Below the pieces are notes generated by a model that had not been told where the DNA came from, made no database searches, and saw only the letters and a list, made by a program, of their open reading frames with translations. From Bacillota bacterium (GTDB lineage Bacteria; Bacillota; DSM-12270; Thermacetogeniales; Thermacetogeniaceae), in the NCBI GenBank assembly GCA_030627585.1, contig DAOURU010000075.1, positions 1 through 6,085 of the forward strand: a stretch of DNA of 6,085 nucleotides. The letters are read 5' to 3'. Made by a program: the position numbers and the translations under genes. This document shows, one piece after another, positions 1-4,927 of this stretch (position 1 is the stretch's first letter; every line of letters starts with the position of its first letter).

Positions 1-1
1 C

Positions 2-235
2 GTTCTTTTGTCGTCTGGTCATTCCGCTTATTTAGTTGTTTCTTCGCCACATAATGGCCGATCCCTGCTGCGCCAGGAAGTAACTGAGCTCCGGCAGGGG
101 CAGGAGGAACTGCGAAAAGGCCAGGATCGTATTGAGTTAACCATTAACGAAATCAGAGAAGAAAACAGGTCTATTCGGGAAATCCTCGGCGACCATGAAG
201 TATCTATCAGGACCTTGCGGCGGCGCTCCATGTAA
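2..235 (+). CDS. Small coiled-coil protein, 3' part or frameshifted remnant
   Basis: I do not recognise a named family. The frame is open from the left edge to the TAA at 233-235, with a possible TTG start at 8 that has no visible ribosome binding site because the window begins there. From about position 65 the protein is highly charged and rich in Leu, Gln, Glu and Arg, with a near-repeat (LRQGQEELRKGQ) and regular hydrophobic spacing typical of a coiled coil. It ends in a basic tail, DHEVSIRTLRRRSM. The first ~19 residues (LSSGHSAYLVVSSPHNGRS) look nothing like the rest. An ATG at 54 in another frame reads MADP and would join the coiled coil in frame if the C run at 62-64 had one more base, giving about 60 residues. 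So this is either the tail of a longer gene, a short gene with a one-base lesion, or a decayed remnant. Small coiled-coil ORFs of this style are common in clostridial genomes with no assigned role. The terminator at 390-419 may end its transcript. Confidence 0.45.
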   Translation, partial: VLLSSGHSAYLVVSSPHNGRSLLRQEVTELRQGQEELRKGQDRIELTINEIREENRSIREILGDHEVSIRTLRRRSM

Positions 236-389
236 GGTCACAACGGGGGTGCAGGTTCCCGGACGGGAATCTTAGATGTTCCATTGATATGATAAGGCGT
301 GGAGAGTTTGAAGCTGGACGGTTATTTGAAGCCGGCGCGGTGAAGAATAACAGTAAAAATCCGACCTTCAGCTCCGGTTGAAGTCCTTG

Positions 390-419
390 TCCCGCAAGGA
401 ATTGCGGGATTTCTTTTTT
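390..419 (+). terminator. Rho-independent terminator, GGAA tetraloop
   Basis: A perfect 8-bp stem TCCCGCAA (390-397) / TTGCGGGA (402-409) closes a GGAA loop (398-401), a GNRA-type tetraloop that stabilises RNA hairpins. It is followed directly by TTTCTTTTTT (410-419). The T tract is on the plus strand only, so it acts on rightward transcription. It lies 155 bases after the coiled-coil ORF and 143 bases before the preferred start of the A-subunit gene. The simplest reading is the end of the upstream transcription unit. If any ger transcript started further upstream it would act as an attenuator, but no alternative antiterminator pairing is evident by eye. Confidence 0.85.
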
Positions 420-473
420 CCCGATTTGTAGTAAATTGCCAGCGGAGGTTGCCGTCGGGGGCGCTCCAGCCCG

Positions 474-484
474 CATGGTATAAA
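474..484 (+). promoter_or_regulatory. Candidate promoter -10 for the ger operon
   Basis: The stretch CATGGTATAAA contains TGG-TATAAA (476-484), a good extended -10 match for the vegetative sigma factor. It overlaps CATGGTA (474-480), which fits the loose CATnnTA pattern of forespore sigma-G -10 boxes. No matching -35 is visible at 17-18 bases upstream (the sequence there is GC-rich) for either sigma factor. Known ger operons are transcribed by sigma-G in the forespore, so a sigma-G-like promoter is expected here, but only the -10 half can be pointed to. A start near 491 would give a leader of about 70 bases before the ATG at 562. Confidence 0.27.
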
Positions 485-546
485 ACAACTTGGCTGGTTA
501 AAAATATACGTAAAGCATGCCTGGATTCATCAGCTTGCCTGCAGCT

Positions 547-555
547 GGGAGGGAG
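547..555 (+). promoter_or_regulatory. Ribosome binding site deciding the A-subunit start
   Basis: GGGAGGGAG lies 6 bases before the ATG at 562. The more upstream in-frame ATG at 517 has only an A/T-rich stretch before it and no Shine-Dalgarno match, so 562 is preferred as the start. Confidence 0.75.
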
Positions 556-561
556 TGGCAA

Positions 562-2202
562 ATGACCGCCTTTCTCAAACCGGTAAGAGCCGGATCCCTG
601 CGCCGGGGCAAAAGCAAAGGCCGGGGCAAACTTTCGGCAGGTCAACCCGAAGACGCCGGCCTTTCAGGCGCAGCATGGAAAGACCAGGTTTTAAGCCCGG
701 ACCTGGAAACCAACCTTCAGCAAATCAAAACCATTTTAAATAACTGCAGTGATGTTATTTACCGGGAGTTTGTTTTTGCCCAGAACGAGCAGATCAGGCT
801 GGCCCTGATCTACACGGACGGCCTGGCGGACAAAGAACAGATCGGTGATCAAATAACGAAGGCACTGGCCCTGGAAGTGCCGATGGCTGCGCCCGGCCAG
901 GAGATTACCAAGGGCCGGGCCCTGGATTTCATTAAACAGCGGGGCTTGTGCGTAAACGAGTTTCAGGAAACAGGTAAAATGCGGGATGTCATCCGGGCCA
1001 TCCTGTCGGGGGATAGCGTTTTGCTGGTGGACGGGCACGCATGCGCCATTATCAACGGGACAAGGGGTTGGGCCTCGCGTGCCATTACCGACCCGGTGGC
1101 GGAGCCGACGGTCAGGGGGGCGCGGGAATCATTTATCGAGACCTTGCGGACCAATATAGTGCTCGTCCGGCGGAGAATAAAAAGCCCCAGCCTGAAGATT
1201 AAGACCCTGAGGCTGGGCGAGGTTACCGGTACCGACGTGGCCGTAGCATATATCGAAGGCATCGCCAACGACAAGCTGGTGGCGGAAGTAATGAGCCGGC
1301 TGGAAAGAATTAAGGTCGACGGCATCCTGGAAAGCGGCAACATCGAGGAACTGATCGAAGATAACCCCTGGAGCCCTTTTCCCACCGTCAACCATACTGA
1401 AAAGCCGGACCGGGTGGCAGCGATGCTGCTGGAAGGGCGGGTGGCGATCCTGGTGGACGGAACCCCTTTCGTTCTGACCGTACCCAACCTGTTTGTCGAG
1501 CATCTCCACGCACCCGAGGACTATTACGAGCGGTTCCTGTATACCTCGGCGATAAGGCTGGTCCGGTTTACGAGCATGGCGGTTTCGCTTGTGCTGCCCT
1601 CGCTGTACATTGCCTTGACCAGCTTCCACCATGAACTGCTCCCCACTCCGCTTCTTTTGAGTATCGCCGGGCAGCGGGAGCCGGTCCCTTTTCCGGTTTT
1701 CATTGCGGTGCTGATTATGGAGCTTGTTTTTGAGGCATTAAGGGAGGCCGGAATCCGCCTGCCGCGGCCGATCGGCGTGGCGGTGAGCATCGTGGGCGCC
1801 CTGGTCCTCGGGGAGGCTGCCGTGCGGGCCGGCCTTGTGGCTTCGTCCACCATTATTGTGGTGGCCTTTACCGGTATCACCTCCTTTACTTTCGCTTACA
1901 GTGCCAGCATTGCCTTTCGCATGTTGCGCTTCACCTTGATGGTCCTATCAGCCGTCCTGGGCTTACTCGGCTTGATCAGCGGGCTGGCGGTCATCGGCAT
2001 CCACCTTTGCGCACTGCGCTCCTTCGGGGTTCCCTACCTCTCCCCTATCGTTCCCACCACCGCCGTTGACCTGAAAGATGTAATTTTCCGGGTGCCGTTG
2101 TGGGCGATGTTCACCCGTCCCCGCCTGATCGCCAGGCAGGAGCAGAAAAGACAGATCCCGGGGCTAAAGCCGACCCCCCCGGAAACCCGACCGAAAAGAT
2201 AA
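562..2202 (+). CDS. gerKA: GerA-family germinant receptor, A subunit (GerKA-like)
   Basis: This encodes the A subunit of a spore nutrient-germinant receptor, which in the known family sits in the spore inner membrane with B and C subunits and helps trigger ion release at germination. The 546-aa length matches the family (about 480-550). Residues 1-45 are a basic, low-complexity, probably disordered tail. Residues ~46-310 form the soluble domain, with paired VDG motifs (VDGHACAIIN, ~156-165; VDGTPFVLTVP, ~298-308) and a conserved stretch around NIVLVRRRIKSPSLK. About five hydrophobic segments follow (~333-355, 376-393, 403-421, 424-445, 455-485), including the family signature MELVFEALREAGIRLP (~386-401). 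A basic cytoplasmic tail ends the protein. One oddity is VRGARESF where relatives usually have RGPRE-GF. The start at 562 is chosen for its ribosome binding site; the frame also opens at ATG 517 (561 aa). The B-subunit gene follows after 11 bases. The K in the symbol is convention: sequence alone does not show which germinant is sensed. Confidence 0.95.
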   Translation: MTAFLKPVRAGSLRRGKSKGRGKLSAGQPEDAGLSGAAWKDQVLSPDLETNLQQIKTILNNCSDVIYREFVFAQNEQIRLALIYTDGLADKEQIGDQITKALALEVPMAAPGQEITKGRALDFIKQRGLCVNEFQETGKMRDVIRAILSGDSVLLVDGHACAIINGTRGWASRAITDPVAEPTVRGARESFIETLRTNIVLVRRRIKSPSLKIKTLRLGEVTGTDVAVAYIEGIANDKLVAEVMSRLERIKVDGILESGNIEELIEDNPWSPFPTVNHTEKPDRVAAMLLEGRVAILVDGTPFVLTVPNLFVEHLHAPEDYYERFLYTSAIRLVRFTSMAVSLVLPSLYIALTSFHHELLPTPLLLSIAGQREPVPFPVFIAVLIMELVFEALREAGIRLPRPIGVAVSIVGALVLGEAAVRAGLVASSTIIVVAFTGITSFTFAYSASIAFRMLRFTLMVLSAVLGLLGLISGLAVIGIHLCALRSFGVPYLSPIVPTTAVDLKDVIFRVPLWAMFTRPRLIARQEQKRQIPGLKPTPPETRPKR

Positions 2203-2208
2203 GGGGTG
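2201..2208 (+). promoter_or_regulatory. Ribosome binding site of the B-subunit gene
   Basis: AAGGGGTG overlaps the last two bases of the A-subunit stop codon and lies 5-7 bases before the ATG at 2214. It selects this start over the much longer open frame, which runs back inside the A-subunit gene to about 2100. Confidence 0.7.
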
Positions 2209-2213
2209 TCGCT

Positions 2214-3308
2214 ATGTTAGAGCGGGGTAAAATTGACAGCAAACAGGCCGTGTTCTTGATGATCGCTCTTGTTTTGCCGACTGCCGTCCTTACCGTACCC
2301 TCCGTTGTCGCGAAGTTAGCCAGCCAGGATGCCTGGCTGTCGGTCATCGTTGCTACCCTGGTAGGGCTGCTGATTGCCCGCCTGGTGGTGAGCCTGAGCC
2401 TCCGTTTCCCGGGGAAAACCCTGTTTGAATACGCGGAGGAAATTCTGGGAAGGGTGCCGGGGAAAGTTGTCGGTCTTTTGTATATCTGGTGGTTTTTACA
2501 TACAAATGCCTTCATCCTGGATGAGTTTGGAGCTTTTTTAGGTATTACCATTTTGCCCGATACGCCTTTTTTAGTGTTTTTCATTGCAGGGACTTTCGTG
2601 GCAGCTTATGCGGTCCGCAGCGGGCTGGAGGTATTAGTCCGGTACAACCAGTTGTTTCTGCCCCTTATCCTGGGATTGCTGTGCGTTATTTTTATCCTAT
2701 CTGCTAAAGATATGAAGGTGGCCCGGCTGCTGCCGGTTTTGGACACCGGTCTGGTCCCTATTTTGAAAGGGGCGGCTGTGCCTGTAAGCTGGCTGGGGGA
2801 AAATGTTACCTTTGCCATGATCATTCCTTTTCTGAACAGGCCAAAGGAGGCCTACCGGGTGGCGGCGCGGGCCGTTCTCATCACCGGCTTCTTTCTTCTG
2901 GTAAGCGTACTGGTTTCCCTGGCTGTTTTTGGTCCCAACTTGACCCGCGCCTGGATTTTTCCCGCTTACAACGCGGTCCGGGTGGTTTCCATCGCCAATT
3001 TTCTGGAACGGCTGGAGGCTGCCGTTGTAGCGGTCTGGATGCTTGGGGGGTTTGCAAAAATCGGGGTGTTTTACTACGCCGCCGTTTTAGGCAGCGCCCA
3101 GTTGCTGGGGCTTAAGAATTACCGCCCCCTGGTGGCGCCGGTGGGAGTGATCCTGGTGGCTTTAGCGCTCCTTTGTGAGAATACTGTGGTCCTGTTTGAT
3201 TTTTTGGGCAGGGTCTTCCCCCCCTATGCTCTCGTCTTTGAGTTGGGGATCCCGCTGGTGCTGCTGATCGTTGCCCTGGCCGGAGGTAAGGGAGGGAAGA
3301 AGAGTTGA
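2214..3308 (+). CDS. gerKB: GerA-family germinant receptor, B subunit (GerAB/ArcD/ProY-type)
   Basis: This is the integral membrane B subunit, a member of the APC amino-acid transporter superfamily that in the GerA family forms the germinant-binding part of the receptor. From the ATG at 2214 it is 364 aa, the standard family length. About ten hydrophobic segments are visible (roughly 12-32, 42-62, 82-104, 116-134, 145-163, 183-205, 218-239, 265-295, 305-322, 337-356). Family features include the opening KIDSKQAVFLMIALVLPTAV, the GENVTFAMIIPFLNRPKEA stretch (195-213) before a cytoplasmic turn, and NFLERLEAAVVAVWM (262-276) followed by K282 and FYY, typical of late helices in GerB proteins. The C-terminal GGKGGKKS is very basic; its codons also carry the ribosome binding site of the next gene. 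The stop overlaps the TTG start of the C-subunit gene, so translation of the two is probably coupled. The germinant cannot be predicted from the sequence by eye. Confidence 0.95.
   Translation: MLERGKIDSKQAVFLMIALVLPTAVLTVPSVVAKLASQDAWLSVIVATLVGLLIARLVVSLSLRFPGKTLFEYAEEILGRVPGKVVGLLYIWWFLHTNAFILDEFGAFLGITILPDTPFLVFFIAGTFVAAYAVRSGLEVLVRYNQLFLPLILGLLCVIFILSAKDMKVARLLPVLDTGLVPILKGAAVPVSWLGENVTFAMIIPFLNRPKEAYRVAARAVLITGFFLLVSVLVSLAVFGPNLTRAWIFPAYNAVRVVSIANFLERLEAAVVAVWMLGGFAKIGVFYYAAVLGSAQLLGLKNYRPLVAPVGVILVALALLCENTVVLFDFLGRVFPPYALVFELGIPLVLLIVALAGGKGGKKS
3288..3296 (+). promoter_or_regulatory. Ribosome binding site inside the B-subunit 3' end
   Basis: AAGGGAGGG lies 8 bases before the TTG at 3305 and is part of the GGKGGKK codons of the B subunit. 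Together with the lipoprotein signal that begins immediately after it, this supports the unusual TTG start. Confidence 0.75.
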
Positions 3309-4504
3309 TTAAGAAGATCTCCGTCCTGCTGATCTTGATCTTTTTAACCGGACCTCTGGGAGGCTGTTGGGACCGTAAGGAACTGCCCGAGCTGGCGATT
3401 GTTCTGGGAACCGGTGTCGACCGGACGGCCGATGGCCGGATCCGGCTGACCGTGCAGATCGCCAGGCCCAGTGCTTTTGTTGCCGCCGGCGGGGGAGGGG
3501 GCGGGGGAGGGGATGTTCCTGCCGGTTTGGTGGTCTGGGCGGAGGGCGAGACGATTGAGGATGCCGAGATGCACCTGGAGACGAAGGTCCCCCGTGAGGT
3601 CTACTGGGGCCATAACATGATTCTGGTCATCGGGGAAGAAATGGCAAGAGAAGGAACACGGATGGTGACGAACTTCTTTCACCGCAACCGGCAACCGCGA
3701 GAAACAATATGGTTGATGGTGGCCAAAGGAGAGGCTAAGGATTTTTTGGAAAGCCATTCCGCTCTGGAGAAGACTTCGGCGCAGGCCGCCAGCTTTCTGG
3801 CGCGGATGAAACTCGGCTACTCGGTTTCGTCCAGAGAATTCGACGAAATGCTGGCAAGCAAAGGGGTGCAGCCGGTAGCCACCCGGGTGGAGGTGAAGAG
3901 AGCGGGAACTACCCTGGGGCCGGGCCGGGAAAAGCAGCCCTCCAATCAGAAACAGGTGGAGCTTACCGGGGTGGCGGTGTTTAGGGAGGATAAACTGATC
4001 GGGTGGCTGGATGAACATGAAACCAGGGGATTACTCTGGCTGAAGGGAGAGGCAAGGAGAGGTATTATCGCCGTTGTTCCCAGCCCGGGCGAGCCGGAGA
4101 AAGAGGTATCCATCAAAATCAGGCGGGCAAAGACAAAAATTGTGCCGCAATACGACGGGGAACGCCTGCTGTTTAATGTAGTGATAGAGGCAGAAGGGGA
4201 CATGCTGGAACAGCAGAGCCGCAAGGATCTGGCTAAACCTGGGAAGATTAAAGCACTGGAAGGCGCGATGGCCGAGGAGATTCAAAAGAGAGCTGCCATA
4301 TCTTTAAAGAAAGCCCAGCGGGGGTACGGTGTGGACATCTTCGGCTTCGGGGATGCTTTCCACCGGAAGTACAAAAAGGAATGGCGGAAATTGAAAAACC
4401 GGTGGGACCGGGAATTTGCCCGGGCGGAGGTTAACATCAGCGTGAAAACACACATCAGGACCACCGGTCTTTTAACCAGACAGCCCTACCTCCCCGAAGA
4501 ATAG
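3305..4504 (+). CDS. gerKC: Ger(x)C-family germinant receptor lipoprotein, C subunit
   Basis: This is the lipoprotein subunit of the receptor, expected on the outer face of the spore inner membrane. The start is TTG at 3305, sharing TTGA with the B-subunit stop, and the protein is 399 aa, normal for the family. Residues 1-20 are a signal peptide (KK, then a Leu/Ile core) ending in the lipobox LGGC with C21 as the lipidated cysteine. The family hallmark CWDRKELPELAIV follows directly. The N-terminal domain includes Gly8 at 62-69 and WGHNMILVIGEEMAREG (101-117). The C-terminal GerAC domain begins around 219 with LTGVAVFREDKLIGWLDEHE and contains DIFGFGDAFHRKYKKEW (344-360). Glycine-rich stretches after ARPSAF occur in other clostridial GerC-type proteins, but here the tract is an exact 12-bp duplication at DNA level. 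It is co-transcribed with the A and B genes; the small gene at 4544 follows after 39 bases. Confidence 0.95.
   Translation: MIKKISVLLILIFLTGPLGGCWDRKELPELAIVLGTGVDRTADGRIRLTVQIARPSAFVAAGGGGGGGGDVPAGLVVWAEGETIEDAEMHLETKVPREVYWGHNMILVIGEEMAREGTRMVTNFFHRNRQPRETIWLMVAKGEAKDFLESHSALEKTSAQAASFLARMKLGYSVSSREFDEMLASKGVQPVATRVEVKRAGTTLGPGREKQPSNQKQVELTGVAVFREDKLIGWLDEHETRGLLWLKGEARRGIIAVVPSPGEPEKEVSIKIRRAKTKIVPQYDGERLLFNVVIEAEGDMLEQQSRKDLAKPGKIKALEGAMAEEIQKRAAISLKKAQRGYGVDIFGFGDAFHRKYKKEWRKLKNRWDREFARAEVNISVKTHIRTTGLLTRQPYLPEE
3488..3512 (+). repeat. 12-bp tandem duplication and G-quadruplex motif
   Basis: The unit GGCGGGGGAGGG occurs twice without mismatch (3488-3499, 3500-3511), encoding Gly8 in frame. 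On the coding strand 3491-3512 reads as G5-A-G5-C-G5-A-G4, four G runs with single-base loops, the most stable class of intramolecular G-quadruplex. It would form in both the non-template DNA strand and the mRNA, about 185 bases into the C-subunit gene. Confidence 0.9.
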
Positions 4505-4526
4505 TTTTGGATAAAAGCAGATTTTC

Positions 4527-4534
4527 AAGGAGGA
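4527..4534 (+). promoter_or_regulatory. Near-perfect ribosome binding site of the small membrane gene
   Basis: AAGGAGGA is the strongest Shine-Dalgarno match in the operon and lies 9 bases before the ATG at 4544. It is good evidence that the short ORF is translated. Confidence 0.85.
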
Positions 4535-4543
4535 CAAAAAAAC

Positions 4544-4759
4544 ATGATCGCGCTGCTGGTTTTGTTGTTCATCGGAATTATCCTCTTTGAGGTGCCGGGT
4601 TTGGTGAAAAAGAAGATGTGGCGCGAACTGGCGGCCTTTTCGGTGTTCTTGGCGATCGGCATGGCCTTAAGCATCCCGCAGGCGCTGGGAGCCACTCTTC
4701 CCAACCCCATGAAGGCTATCGAGGCCCTGTTCGGACCCTTGGCGGAACTGTTGAAATAG
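4544..4759 (+). CDS. Small two-helix membrane protein of the ger operon (D-like subunit)
   Basis: A 71-aa membrane protein with a strong ribosome binding site, 39 bases after the C-subunit gene. It has two hydrophobic segments (about 2-20 and 28-49) separated by a charged turn, VKKKMWRE (21-28). A PNP motif (53-55) and a short amphipathic helix rich in Leu, Ala and Glu (about 56-70) follow. By the positive-inside rule the KKK turn should be cytoplasmic, placing both ends outside, next to the lipoprotein subunit; this is inference. Some Bacillus ger operons carry 'D' genes for roughly 75-residue, two-helix proteins that modulate receptor function, and this gene fits that class in size, topology and place. 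The stretch FEVPGLVKKKMWRELAAF looks like a conserved core in clostridial ger operons, but I cannot verify this here. An assembly or stability factor for the receptor is the likeliest role; direct homology to Bacillus D proteins is unproven. Confidence 0.8.
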   Translation: MIALLVLLFIGIILFEVPGLVKKKMWRELAAFSVFLAIGMALSIPQALGATLPNPMKAIEALFGPLAELLK

Positions 4760-4927
4760 CGTTTTCTTTTGAGGACCTGAAGGGTTGCCAGGTGCGCGCC
4801 TCCAGGCCCTGTGAAGGAATACGGCGGGTGGGAAATCCGCTGGGGCTTACATAATTGATTTTCGGGGTGGCGCTACGGGCAGGACTTTCCCCGTTGCGGA
4901 TTCTGTCAACCAAAAAAAGGGGGGAGG
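4760..4927. other. Convergent intergenic region without a clear terminator
   Basis: The ger operon ends at 4759 and the minus-strand peptidase gene ends at 4928. No GC-rich stem followed by a T tract was found on the plus strand. On the minus strand a T7 run follows a C6 run just after the peptidase stop (4912-4924), but no good stem precedes it. The only notable fold is the hairpin at 4871-4898. No gene is seen; the open frame running through 4618-4854 is a shadow of the small membrane gene. Confidence 0.6.
4871..4898. other. Imperfect hairpin between convergent genes
   Basis: CGCTACGGG (4871-4879) pairs with CCCGTTGCG (4890-4898): five plus three base pairs around one T-T mismatch, with a 10-base loop. 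It lacks a following T tract on either strand, so it is not a standard terminator. It might stabilise the 3' end of the ger mRNA or be part of a dispersed repeat; neither can be shown from this window. Confidence 0.4.

Larger units (their letters stand above)
236..561. other. Non-coding region upstream of the ger operon
   Basis: No convincing gene is present; ORFs in this stretch are short, lack ribosome binding sites and have no recognisable protein character. It holds a short inverted repeat, TTCCCGGACGGGAA (256-269), with no T tract; an imperfect near-repeat of TTTGAAGC(T/C)GG (about 307-336); an intrinsic terminator (390-419); and a -10-like element (474-484). The order terminator, then promoter-like element, then gene suggests that the upstream transcript stops here and the ger operon starts its own, although a long leader passing through the terminator cannot be excluded. 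I see no T-box, riboswitch or tRNA signature. Confidence 0.6.

Noticed and set aside
256..269. Inverted repeat TTCCCGGACGGGAA as a terminator or operator
   Set aside because: Only five stable base pairs and no T tract; no known regulator site matches with confidence.
289..381. 30-codon ORF (MIRRGEFEAGRLFEAG...) on the plus strand
   Set aside because: No ribosome binding site and no recognisable feature; the repeated FEAG reflects a short imperfect DNA repeat.
517..561. In-frame ATG at 517 as the A-subunit start (561 aa)
   Set aside because: No Shine-Dalgarno before it, whereas GGGAGGGAG sits correctly before ATG 562.
207..645. Minus-strand ORFs across the upstream non-coding region
   Set aside because: They run through the terminator hairpin and into the A-subunit 5' end, have no ribosome sites and show no domain character.
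2100..2213. Longer B-subunit ORF starting inside the A-subunit gene
   Set aside because: The extra 38 residues are hydrophilic shadow sequence without family similarity; ATG 2214 has a ribosome site and gives the usual 364-aa length.
4904..4909. Minus-strand TTGACA as a promoter -35
   Set aside because: The base run 17 bases further on is AGTCCT, not a -10, and it would point away from any gene on that strand within this region.
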